Shown here piece by piece: positions 6,446 through 13,557 of a stretch of 36,450 nucleotides of DNA (positions are counted from its first letter, which is position 1; every line of letters starts with the position of its first letter). A program made the translations under genes and the position numbers. Source of the stretch: Methylobacterium platani (GTDB lineage Bacteria; Pseudomonadota; Alphaproteobacteria; Rhizobiales; Beijerinckiaceae); assembly GCF_001653715.1 (NCBI RefSeq), contig NZ_LWHQ01000010.1, positions 260,461 to 296,910 of the forward strand. Direction: 5' to 3'. The notes below the pieces were generated by a model. That model made no database searches and had not been told where the DNA came from. It saw only the letters and a list, made by a program, of their open reading frames with translations.

Positions 6446-7732
6446 TCACCGCGTCGCCGCCTCCAGGAACCGCACCAGGGCCGCCCGGTCCTCCACCGCG
6501 GGGATCGTCTGCTCCGGCATCTTGGTGCCGGGGGTGAATCGGGCGGGGCCGATCTCGAACAGCCGCGCGATGGTCTCGGCGGTCCACACGATGTCGAGTT
6601 GCCGGAAGGCGGGGGAGTAGGGGTAGTCCGGCACCGCGGCGATGCGGCGGCCGAGGACGCCGTGGAGCGTCGGGCCGGCGCGGTTGCCGCTGCCGGGCGT
6701 CAGGGTGTGGCAGGCCTCGCAGGCGCGGAAGACCTCGGCGCCGCGATCGCCGGCGTAAGCCGCCAGCGGGTCCGCCGGGCGGGCCATCGCCAGCGGGCCG
6801 ATCGGCTCGCCGGTGGCGAGGTCCCAGCGCCGCACCAGCCGGTCGCCGCCGCCGGTGATCAGCTCGTCGGGGCCGCGGAAGGCGAGCGACCAGACCGGCA
6901 GGCCCGGCCCGACCAGGGTCAGCCGCACCCGCATCTCGGCCCGGTCGACGACCGCGACGGCGCCGCCCACCGTCGCGGCGGCGATCCGGCGCCCGTCGGG
7001 CGACAGCGCCAGCGCCACCACCGGCCGCGGGCCGACCTCGAGGCTCGCCCGGACGGTCCCGTCCGGGCGCAGCAGGTGCAACCGGCCGTCGGCGCCGGCC
7101 GCCGCGATCTCGCCGTCGGGGGCGGCCGCCACGGCGTTGACCGGCGCGTCGAGCGGCACCGTCAGCGGCGCGCCCGCCTCGGGCCAGATCCGCACCGTCG
7201 CGTCGTAGCCCGCCGTCACGAGGCGGCCGTCGGGCAGGAAGGCGACGCCGTTGACCGGGCCGCGATGCCCCTCCCGCACGAGGGCCGGCGACCCGTCGAG
7301 GGGGGTGATCCTGGCGGTGCCGTCCCAGGACGAGGAGGCGATGCGTCGCCCGTCCGGCGCCACCGCGAGACCGGAGACCGGGCCGGCATGGCTGAGGAGG
7401 ATCCGCTCCGGCTCGGGGCCCGCGCGCCAGAGCGCGATGCGTCCGTCCTCGGCCCCGGTGAGGATCCCGCCGTCGGGCAGGAGCGCCACCGCGTTCACCG
7501 CCCCGTCGTGGAAACGCAGGATCCGCAGCGCCGCTCCGTCCTCGACCGACCACAGGATCGCCGAGGCGTCGAAGCTGCCCGAGAGCGCCCGGCTCCCGTC
7601 CGCCGTCACCGCGAGGGCCCGCACCGGGCCGCCATGGCCGCGCATCGGCGCCTCGGCGCGGGCGGCGAGGGGCAGCACGGCCGGAAGGAGCCCCGTGAGG
7701 GCGAGGAGAACGAGACGGGAGCAGGCGGGCAT
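6446..7732 (-). CDS. Periplasmic WD40 repeat-cytochrome c fusion
   Basis: This 428-residue protein starts at ATG 7730-7732. A signal peptide (residues 1-26, ending ARA-E) sends it to the periplasm. Residues 30-315 form about seven WD40 blades with repeated G-H-x-G-P-V and P-D-G-R motifs. A class I cytochrome c domain follows: the haem-binding CEACH lies at 338-342, and the likely axial Met405 is in TKMPEQ. The cytochrome part resembles small cytochrome c2/c552-type domains and ends FLEAATR. The beta-propeller may dock a redox partner; the substrate is unknown. The gene is divergent from the GTPase gene, with 132 bases between starts. Much longer readings through 10147 are open only because of GC bias. 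Confidence 0.85.
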   Translation of the reverse strand: MPACSRLVLLALTGLLPAVLPLAARAEAPMRGHGGPVRALAVTADGSRALSGSFDASAILWSVEDGAALRILRFHDGAVNAVALLPDGGILTGAEDGRIALWRAGPEPERILLSHAGPVSGLAVAPDGRRIASSSWDGTARITPLDGSPALVREGHRGPVNGVAFLPDGRLVTAGYDATVRIWPEAGAPLTVPLDAPVNAVAAAPDGEIAAAGADGRLHLLRPDGTVRASLEVGPRPVVALALSPDGRRIAAATVGGAVAVVDRAEMRVRLTLVGPGLPVWSLAFRGPDELITGGGDRLVRRWDLATGEPIGPLAMARPADPLAAYAGDRGAEVFRACEACHTLTPGSGNRAGPTLHGVLGRRIAAVPDYPYSPAFRQLDIVWTAETIARLFEIGPARFTPGTKMPEQTIPAVEDRAALVRFLEAATR

Positions 7733-7818
7733 GCGGGAGGTCCGGACCGGGCGGTCCGGGTCTACGCGCCCGGGCCGCCGGGCGGGAAGGGGCCGGAGTG
7801 CCACGGGTCCGCGGCGCC

Positions 7819-7849
7819 TTGACAGGGAAAGCAATGTTATATTGTTACA
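7819..7849 (+). promoter_or_regulatory. Promoter with overlapping Zur-like operator
   Basis: A consensus -35 TTGACA lies at 7819-7824. About 10 bases downstream is the imperfect palindrome TGTTATATTGTTACA (7835-7849), which overlaps the expected -10 region (7840-7847). It resembles the proteobacterial Zur operator (TGTTATA-n-TATAACA): the left half is perfect and the right half matches five of seven positions. A strong ribosome site (GGAGG, 7855-7859) precedes the GTPase start at 7865. Repression by zinc-loaded Zur would match known control of COG0523 metallochaperone genes. Confidence 0.7.
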
Positions 7850-7864
7850 GATCTGGAGGTACCC

Positions 7865-9094
7865 ATGCCTGAGATCCGCCCGTCCGACGCCCGCCCCCGC
7901 GATTCCCGCCTGCCCGTCACCGTCCTGTCCGGCTTCCTCGGGGCGGGCAAGACGACGCTGCTCAACCACGTTCTCGCCAACCGCGACCGCCGCCGCGTCG
8001 CCGTGATCGTCAACGACATGAGCGAGGTGAACATCGACGCCGACCTCGTGCGGGCCGGCGGCGCCGACCTGTCGCGGACCGACGAGCGCCTGGTCGAGCT
8101 GACCAACGGCTGCATCTGCTGCACCCTGCGCGACGACCTGATGCAGGAGGTGCGCCGGCTGGCCGGGGAGGGGCGGTTCGACGCGCTCCTGATCGAGGGC
8201 ACCGGCATCGCCGAGCCGCTCCCCGTCGCCTCCACCTTCTCGTTCCGGGCCGAGGACGGCCGCTCGCTGTCCGACGTCGCCCGCCTCGACACGATGGTGA
8301 CGGTGGTCGACGCCGTGAACCTGCTGCGCGATTACGGCTCGCACGATTTCCTGCGCGACCGCGGCGAGACGGCGGGCGAGGAGGATACCCGCACCCTGGT
8401 CGATCTCCTGGTCGAGCAGATCGAGTTCGCCGACGTGGTGGTGATCAACAAGGCCGGCGACGTCTCGCCCGAGCAGCGCGACCGCGTGCGCGCGGTGGTG
8501 CGCGGCCTCAACGGCGATGCGCGGATCGTCGAGGCCGAGTTCGGCCGGGTGCCGCTCGGCACCGTCCTGGAGACCGGGCTGTTCAGCGAGGAGCGGGCCC
8601 AGACCCACCCGCTCTGGTACCGGGAATTGTACGGCGCCGCCGAGCACGTGCCGGAGACCGAGGAATACGGCGTCGCCTCCTTCGTCTACCGGGCCCGCCG
8701 GCCGTTCGACCCGGGCCGCTTCGACGCCTTCACCCGGGAGACCTGGCCGGGGCTGATCCGCGCCAAGGGCCATTTCTGGCTCGCGACCCGGCCGGACTGG
8801 GTCGGCGAGTTCTCGCTCGCCGGGGCGACCGCCCGGGTGACGCCGCTCGGCCGCTGGTGGGCGGCGGTGCCGCGGGCGCGCTGGCCCGAGCATCCGGAGT
8901 GGCGCGAGGTGCTGGCGCGGCACTGGAGCGAGACCTGGGGCGACCGGCGCCAGGAACTGGTCTTCATCGGCACCGGATTCGACGAGGCGGCGATCCGGCG
9001 CGCCCTCGATGCCTGCCTCGTCGGCGGCGAGGACGGGCCCGTGACGGCGGACCGGACCCTGCCGGACCCGTTCCCGGCCTGGGGGGCGGCCTGA
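7865..9094 (+). CDS. COG0523 (CobW/ZigA-type) metallochaperone GTPase
   Basis: A 409-residue G3E-family GTPase starting at ATG 7865 behind GGAGG. Visible motifs are Walker [10 protein letters not shown] (23-31), the metal-binding CxCC as CICC (83-86), EGTGIAEP (111-118) and a guanine-specificity motif NKAGD (195-199). The C-terminal CobW domain includes [19 protein letters not shown]. Length and the long C-terminal domain fit the ZigA-like branch, which delivers zinc to client proteins under starvation, rather than cobalamin-related CobW. The Zur-like operator over its promoter supports a zinc role and predicts induction when zinc is scarce. It is followed after 3 bases by a small conserved gene, presumably cotranscribed. 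No cobalamin genes are nearby. Confidence 0.9.
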   Translation: MPEIRPSDARPRDSRLPVTVLSGFLGAGKTTLLNHVLANRDRRRVAVIVNDMSEVNIDADLVRAGGADLSRTDERLVELTNGCICCTLRDDLMQEVRRLAGEGRFDALLIEGTGIAEPLPVASTFSFRAEDGRSLSDVARLDTMVTVVDAVNLLRDYGSHDFLRDRGETAGEEDTRTLVDLLVEQIEFADVVVINKAGDVSPEQRDRVRAVVRGLNGDARIVEAEFGRVPLGTVLETGLFSEERAQTHPLWYRELYGAAEHVPETEEYGVASFVYRARRPFDPGRFDAFTRETWPGLIRAKGHFWLATRPDWVGEFSLAGATARVTPLGRWWAAVPRARWPEHPEWREVLARHWSETWGDRRQELVFIGTGFDEAAIRRALDACLVGGEDGPVTADRTLPDPFPAWGAA

Positions 9095-9097
9095 GCC

Positions 9098-9382
9098 GTG
9101 TTCCCGAGCCTCGGGACCCTGCGCGCCCGGGCCCCGGAGCAGGCTTCGGCGCGCCGGGACCTCGCCGCCCGGGTCCGCCGGGTCCTGGCACTCGCCGAGG
9201 AGGACGCGCTGTCGGTCAACGAGATCGCCTGCACGGATCGGGGCTGCCCGGGCATCGAGACGGTGATCCTGGTGATGCGCGTGCGACAGCCGACCCGGGC
9301 GCTCAAGATCGCCAAGCCGATCGAGGCGGTGACCGATGCCGATGTCGGCGCCGCAATGTCGGCCGTGGCGGAGCAGGGTTAG
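9098..9382 (+). CDS. Small conserved protein coupled to the COG0523 GTPase
   Basis: A 94-residue protein with a GTG start at 9098, 3 bases after the GTPase stop, so the two are cotranscribed and probably translationally coupled. A basic helical N-terminus is followed by the core SVNEIACTDRGCPGIETVI (about residues 39-57) and RALKIAKPIEAVTDADV. The C-x5-C-P arrangement could bind a metal, but this is not demonstrated. Similar small proteins occur downstream of such GTPases in other alphaproteobacteria and are sometimes given misleading names such as nitrate reductase. It has no signal peptide or membrane segment. A role as a client or partner of the GTPase under Zur control is inferred from position only. 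Confidence 0.75.
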   Translation: MFPSLGTLRARAPEQASARRDLAARVRRVLALAEEDALSVNEIACTDRGCPGIETVILVMRVRQPTRALKIAKPIEAVTDADVGAAMSAVAEQG

Positions 9383-9486
9383 GGACGGGCAACCGTGACC
9401 GGCTCCCTTGCCCGGGGCCGGACGGGAGAGGCTTCGGGACGGCGGAGCGGACGCCGCCGGGCCTTCGCGGAGGCACGATGCCGCCG

Positions 9487-9514
9487 CCCCTTCGAACGGA
9501 TGCGTTCGAAGGGG
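9487..9514. repeat. Perfect inverted repeat, 12-base arms
   Basis: Arms CCCCTTCGAACG and CGTTCGAAGGGG flank a GATG loop. It lies about 105 bases after the preceding stop codon, far for a simple terminator, and no T-run follows. It is more likely a dispersed palindromic element or RNA structure. Confidence 0.6.
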
Positions 9515-9567
9515 CCGGGCAAGCCTGCAAGGCGACCCTGTCCTCGCGTCGGCGCCGATGCGCCGGA

Positions 9568-9599
9568 CGCTTCGGCATCGACGTGTCGATGCCGAAGCG
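9568..9599. repeat. Perfect inverted repeat, 15-base arms
   Basis: Arms CGCTTCGGCATCGAC and GTCGATGCCGAAGCG are separated by only two bases (GT). Such a tight palindrome would extrude as a cruciform or form a very stable hairpin. It lies 53 bases from the first stem-loop; together they look like a composite palindromic repeat. Confidence 0.6.
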
Positions 9600-9837
9600 C
9601 GAGGGGACGCGACGATCGCGGAGAACCGGGCCGCGCCGGAGGGATGGAGCCGGGCCGTCCGGTCCTGCCGGCGTAACGCGCTCCGCCGGCGCCGCACTTC
9701 CGCGACATTTTCTCCGCCGGCTCCTCCGCCCGCCGCCGAAACCTTGATCCCGTCAGGCGCTTGGCCCATCGCCTCGATGCCCGCCCCGGGACCAGGGAAA
9801 GCCGCATGGCCTCGCCACTCCTCACGGGCGCCCGCCG

Positions 9838-10932
9838 GTGATCCCGCGAGCGCCCACCACCGCGCTGATGCCCGTCGCCGAGGCGGTGACGGCGCTCGTC
9901 GCCCTGGCGCGCCCGGTCGCGGTCGCGGCGATGCCTCCGGCCGAGGCCGTCGGCGCCGTGGCGGCGCGGGATGTCGCCGTCGAGACCGGCCTGCCGGGGG
10001 CGCGCACCGCCCTGCGGGACGGCTGGGCGGTGGAGGCGGCCGCCGTCGTCGGCGCCTCGCCCTACGTGCCGGTGCGGCTGGCGCGGGCGCCGGCCTGGGT
10101 CGAGGCCGGCGATCCGCTTCCCCCCGGCACCGACGCGCTGCTGCCACCCGAGGCGATCGGGGCCGACCCGCGCGAGATCGAGGCCGAGACCGCGCCCGGG
10201 GAGGGCACCCGCGCCCCCGGCACCGAGCTGCCGGCAGGCGCGCGCCTCGTTGCGGCGGGGGAGCGGGTGACGCCGCTCCACGCCCTCGCCCTAGCGGCGG
10301 CCGGTCTCGACCGCGTGACCGTGCGCCGCCCGCACCTGCGCCTGCTCGCGGCCGCGCCCGACACCCTGTCGCCGCTGCTCGGCGCCTGGATCGCCGCCCG
10401 AGGCGGCACCGCCGAGGTGGTCCCGCGGCCGGCGGAGGCCGACGCCCTCGCCGCGGTCCTGGCGCGGCCGGGCGCCGACGCCGTTCTGGTGATCGGCGGC
10501 ACCGGGCCCGGGCGGCGCGACGCCGGGGCGGATGCCCTGGCCCGGGCCGGGCGCCTGCACGCCCACGGCCTCGCCCTGCGCCCCGGCGAGAGCGCCGGCT
10601 TCGGCACGGCGGGGGACAGGCTGGTGCTGCTGCTGCCGGGCCGGCCCGATGCCTGCCTCGTCGCCTGGCTCGCCCTCGGCCGGCCGCTGCTGGCGGCGCT
10701 CTCCGGCGCCGCGGCCGACCCGCCGGTCATCCTCCCGCTCACCCGCAAGGTCGCCTCGGTCATCGGGCTCACCGAGGTGGTGTTCCTTCGCCGCGTCGCG
10801 GCCGGGGCCGAGCCCCTCGGCGGGGCCGAGATCCCGCTCCACCGGCTGGCCTTGGCCGATGCCGCCCTGCTGGTGCCGCCGGCCCATGAGGGCTATCCCG
10901 CCGGCACCCCCGTCGAGGTGCTGCCGCTGTGA
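9838..10932 (+). CDS. Degenerate MoeA-like molybdopterin-binding protein
   Basis: A 364-residue protein with a GTG start at 9838; an ATG at 9868 (MPVAEAVTALVALARPV) is an alternative. It follows the MoeA layout: RTALRDGWAVEA matches the DGYAV region of domain I, and DPLPPGTDALLP matches the P-x-G-A-D region. The catalytic parts are eroded: STGDEL is replaced by AAAPDTL, SGGVSxGExD by IGGTGPGRRD, and LPGNPVS by LPGRPDACLV. It is therefore unlikely to insert molybdenum by itself and may act as a scaffold or heteromeric partner. Its TGA overlaps the GTG start of the MoeA-PBP fusion by four bases (GTGA), so the two are coupled and probably made together. It is probably cytoplasmic. Confidence 0.78.
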   Translation: MIPRAPTTALMPVAEAVTALVALARPVAVAAMPPAEAVGAVAARDVAVETGLPGARTALRDGWAVEAAAVVGASPYVPVRLARAPAWVEAGDPLPPGTDALLPPEAIGADPREIEAETAPGEGTRAPGTELPAGARLVAAGERVTPLHALALAAAGLDRVTVRRPHLRLLAAAPDTLSPLLGAWIAARGGTAEVVPRPAEADALAAVLARPGADAVLVIGGTGPGRRDAGADALARAGRLHAHGLALRPGESAGFGTAGDRLVLLLPGRPDACLVAWLALGRPLLAALSGAAADPPVILPLTRKVASVIGLTEVVFLRRVAAGAEPLGGAEIPLHRLALADAALLVPPAHEGYPAGTPVEVLPL

Positions 10933-12914
10933 CCGCTTCCCCCACCGACTCCTTCCTCGCCCGCCTCGCCGCGGCCTCGCGCCAGGAGCAGTTCCTGGCG
11001 GTGGTGAGCCGGGACGAGGCGATGGCGCGCTGGCGCGAGGCCGTGCCGCACGCGCCCCTGCCGCCCGAGACCGTGCCGCTCGACGAGGCGCTCGGCCGGG
11101 TGCTCGCCGTCGACATCGCCTCGCCGATCGACGTGCCGCCCTTCGACCGCGCCCTCGTCGACGGCTTCGCGGTCCGCAGCGCCGATACCGAGGGGGCGAG
11201 CGAGGCCGGCCCGCGCCGCCTCGTCCTCAACCGCGAGATCCTGGCCTGCGGCGTCGCGCCCGCGCTCACGGTCGGCCCCGGCACCGCCACCCCGATCGCC
11301 ACCGGCGGGGTGCTGCCCCGCGGCGCCGACGCGGTGGTGATGGTCGAGGCGACGGAGTTCGAGGACGGGCCGGAGCCGGCGATCGCGCTCGCGCAGGCGG
11401 CCGGTCCGGGCCGGTTCGTCGGCTATGCCGGCGCCGACATGGCGCGGGGCGAGACGGTCCTGCGCCGCGCCACCCTGGTCACCGCCCGCGAGATCGGCAT
11501 GCTGGCGGCCTGCGGCCTCGCCGACGTCGCGGTGGTGCGCCGGCCGCGCGTCGCGGTGCTCTCGACCGGCGACGAGCTGGTGGCGCCGGGCCGGCCCCTG
11601 GCCGCGGGCCGGCTCTACGATTCGAACGGCGCCATCGTGGCGGCGAGCGTGGCCGAGAACGGCGGGATCGCCGTGCCGGGCGGCATCGTGCCGGACGACG
11701 AGGCGGCGCTGCAGGCCGCGCTCGCGACGGCCCTGGCCTCGGCGGATCTCGTCGTCCTGTCGGGCGGCACCTCGAAGGGGGCGGGCGACGTCTCGCACCG
11801 CATCCTGGCGCGCCTGGGCGAGCCCGGCATCCTGGTCCACGGCGTGGCCCTGAAGCCCGGCAAGCCGCTCTGCCTGGCAAAGGCCGGCGACGTGCCGGTG
11901 GTGGTGCTGCCGGGCTTTCCCACCTCGGCGATGTTCACCTTCCACGAATTCGTGGTGCCGCTGATCCGGGCGCTCGCCGGCTTAGCCCCCCGCGAGGAGG
12001 AGACCGTCGCGGCGCGCCTGCCGCAGCGCCTGCCCTCCGAGCTCGGCCGCACCGAATACGTGATGGCGGCGCTCTCCCGGGGGAGCGACGGCCCGGGACG
12101 GGACGGCTTCGTGGTCCTGCCCCTCGCCAAGGGCTCCGGCGCCGTCACGGCCTTCTCGCAGGCCGACGGGTTCTTCGCCGTGCCGGCGAACCGGCCCGGG
12201 ATCGAGGCCGGCGAGACCGTGCTGGTGTCGCGCATCGGCCGGGCGGCGCGGCCGCCGGACCTGATGATCGTCGGCAGCCACTGCCTCGGCCTCGACCGGG
12301 TGGTCTCGCACCTCGCCGGCCGCGGCGTCTCGGCGCGCACCCTCTGGGTCGGCTCCGCCGGGGGGCTCGCCGCCCTGCGCCGGGGCGAGTGCGATCTCGC
12401 CGCCATGCACCTGCTCGATCCCGAGACCGGGCGCTACAACGCACCCTACCTCACCCCCGGCCTCGCCCTGGCGCCGGGCTGGCGACGGCTGCAGGGCGTG
12501 GTGTTCCGGAAAGGGGATACCCGCTTCGAGGGCGGCTCGGCGGAGGGTGCGGTGGCGGAGATCCTCGCCGAGGGGGACGCCGTGATGGTCAACCGCAATA
12601 CCGGCGCCGGCACGCGGGCCCTGGTCGAGGGGCTCCTGAACGGCGCCCGGCCGGCCGGCTACTGGAACCAGCCGCGCTCGCACAACGCCGTGGCGGCGGC
12701 GGTGGCGCAGGGGCGGGCCGATTGGGGCGTGGCGATCGCCACGGTGGCGCAGGCCTACGGCCTCGGCTTCCTGCCGCTGACCGAGGAGCATTACGACTTC
12801 GCCTACCGGGAGAGCCGCCGCGACGAGCCGGCGCTCGCCGCGTTCCTGGCCCTCCTCGACGATGCCGCGCTGGCGCCCGACCTCGCCGCCCTCGGCTTCA
12901 CCCGGGGGGGGTGA
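10929..12914 (+). CDS. MoeA domain-PBP-like domain fusion protein
   Basis: This 661-residue protein starts at GTG 10929 in a GTGA overlap with the degenerate MoeA-like gene. Residues 30-440 form a full MoeA module with LVDGFAV (76-82), LSTGDELV (211-218), SGGTSKGAGDVS (278-289) and LPGFPTSAMF (327-336). Residues 444-655 match the PBP-like domain often fused to MoeA (LMIVGSHCLGLD, LWVGSAGGLAALRRGECDLAAMHL, VMVNRNTGAGTRAL). That domain resembles molybdate or tungstate binding proteins but here is cytoplasmic, with no signal peptide. It probably helps load Mo into molybdopterin, perhaps while sensing or holding the oxyanion. The usual GGVSxGExD motif reads GGTSKGAGD, so catalysis may differ from MoeA. 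mobB follows after a G-rich gap. Confidence 0.88.
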   Translation: MTASPTDSFLARLAAASRQEQFLAVVSRDEAMARWREAVPHAPLPPETVPLDEALGRVLAVDIASPIDVPPFDRALVDGFAVRSADTEGASEAGPRRLVLNREILACGVAPALTVGPGTATPIATGGVLPRGADAVVMVEATEFEDGPEPAIALAQAAGPGRFVGYAGADMARGETVLRRATLVTAREIGMLAACGLADVAVVRRPRVAVLSTGDELVAPGRPLAAGRLYDSNGAIVAASVAENGGIAVPGGIVPDDEAALQAALATALASADLVVLSGGTSKGAGDVSHRILARLGEPGILVHGVALKPGKPLCLAKAGDVPVVVLPGFPTSAMFTFHEFVVPLIRALAGLAPREEETVAARLPQRLPSELGRTEYVMAALSRGSDGPGRDGFVVLPLAKGSGAVTAFSQADGFFAVPANRPGIEAGETVLVSRIGRAARPPDLMIVGSHCLGLDRVVSHLAGRGVSARTLWVGSAGGLAALRRGECDLAAMHLLDPETGRYNAPYLTPGLALAPGWRRLQGVVFRKGDTRFEGGSAEGAVAEILAEGDAVMVNRNTGAGTRALVEGLLNGARPAGYWNQPRSHNAVAAAVAQGRADWGVAIATVAQAYGLGFLPLTEEHYDFAYRESRRDEPALAAFLALLDDAALAPDLAALGFTRGG

Positions 12915-12978
12915 GAGAGGATGGAGGAGTGGGGATGGAGGGCTGGGGATGGGGCCGGCGGGGGCGGGAGGCGCGGGG
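12915..12978 (+). other. G-rich tract upstream of mobB
   Basis: The gap between the MoeA-PBP fusion and mobB is purine-rich, with at least six runs of three or more G on the coding strand, starting with the seven-plus G run at 12904-12911 and ending at GGGG before the ATG. It includes GGGAGG (12966-12971), a probable ribosome site for mobB. It could form a G-quadruplex in mRNA or coding-strand DNA, but this is unproven. Confidence 0.4.
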
Positions 12979-13557
12979 ATGCGGGTGATCGGCCTTGCCG
13001 GCTGGTCGGGAGCCGGCAAGACGACCCTGCTCGTGCGGCTGATCCCGGCCCTGCGCGCCCGGGGCCTGCGGGTGGCGACGCTCAAGCACGCCCACCACGC
13101 CTTCGACGTCGACCGGCCGGGCAAGGATTCCTTCCGCCACCGCGAGGCCGGGGCGTGCGAGGTGATCGTCTCGTCGAGCCGCCGGGTCGTCCAGATCCGC
13201 GAGGTCGAGGAGGAGGCGCGCCTGCCCGCGCTGCTGCGCCGGCTCGGCCCCTGCGACCTCGCGGTGATCGAGGGCTTCAAGCGCGAGGCGCATCCGAAGC
13301 TCGAGGTCTACCGCCACGCCAACGGCCGCACGGCCCTCCACCCCGACGATCCCCGCATCGTCGCGGTGGCGAGCGACCATCCCTTCCCGGGGGCCGGCCG
13401 GCCGGTCGTCCCCCTCGACGCGGTGGAGGCGATCGCCGATATCGTGCTGGCGCGGTCGGAGCCCCTCGCCGCGGTTCTGGAACGGCTGGACTCCCGGGAC
13501 GCCGGATCCCAGGAGGCAGGGTCGCAGGAGGCCGGATCCCATGGCGCAGCTGACTGA
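12979..13557 (+). CDS. mobB: Molybdopterin-guanine dinucleotide biosynthesis protein MobB
   Basis: A 192-residue P-loop protein starting at ATG 12979; earlier in-frame starts would add a Gly-rich leader. It contains Walker A GWSGAGKTT (8-16), the family segment TLKHAHHAFDVDRPGKDS (about 34-51), RHREAGA (54-60) and the Walker B-like CDLAVIEGFK. MobB is a GTP-binding accessory of MobA in converting molybdopterin to its dinucleotide form; that role is known from E. coli. MobA itself is not in the window. The C-terminus is a low-complexity tail with repeated GSQEA units, unlike the usual ending. The last 17 bases overlap the start of moeA, coupling the two genes. Confidence 0.92.
   Translation: MRVIGLAGWSGAGKTTLLVRLIPALRARGLRVATLKHAHHAFDVDRPGKDSFRHREAGACEVIVSSSRRVVQIREVEEEARLPALLRRLGPCDLAVIEGFKREAHPKLEVYRHANGRTALHPDDPRIVAVASDHPFPGAGRPVVPLDAVEAIADIVLARSEPLAAVLERLDSRDAGSQEAGSQEAGSHGAAD

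Larger units (their letters stand above)
9383..9837. other. 455-base intergenic region with two stem-loops
   Basis: No convincing gene is seen between the small GTPase-linked protein and the MoeA-like protein. The open readings here are GC-bias shadows rich in Arg and Pro. The region holds two perfect stem-loops (9487-9514 and 9568-9599). Just before the next gene, an 11-residue reading (ATG 9806, stop 9839-9841) follows AGGGAAA and overlaps the GTG start at 9838 as GTGA; it could be a leader peptide but may be chance. Confidence 0.55.

Noticed and set aside
7865..9094. CobW in cobalamin synthesis
   Set aside because: No cobalamin genes nearby, and the Zur-like box and domain lengths favour a zinc metallochaperone of the same superfamily.
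9487..9514. Terminator for the GTPase operon
   Set aside because: It lies over 100 bases after the stop and lacks a T-run; a repeat element is more likely.
6446..10147. Very long minus-strand frame upstream of the WD40-cytochrome gene
   Set aside because: Only the part from 7732 down has a signal peptide and family motifs; the rest is antisense to the GTPase gene and crosses its promoter.
10532..12988. Second plus-strand frame across the MoeA-PBP gene
   Set aside because: Arg/Pro/Gly-rich shadow in another frame of a gene with intact MoeA and PBP motifs.
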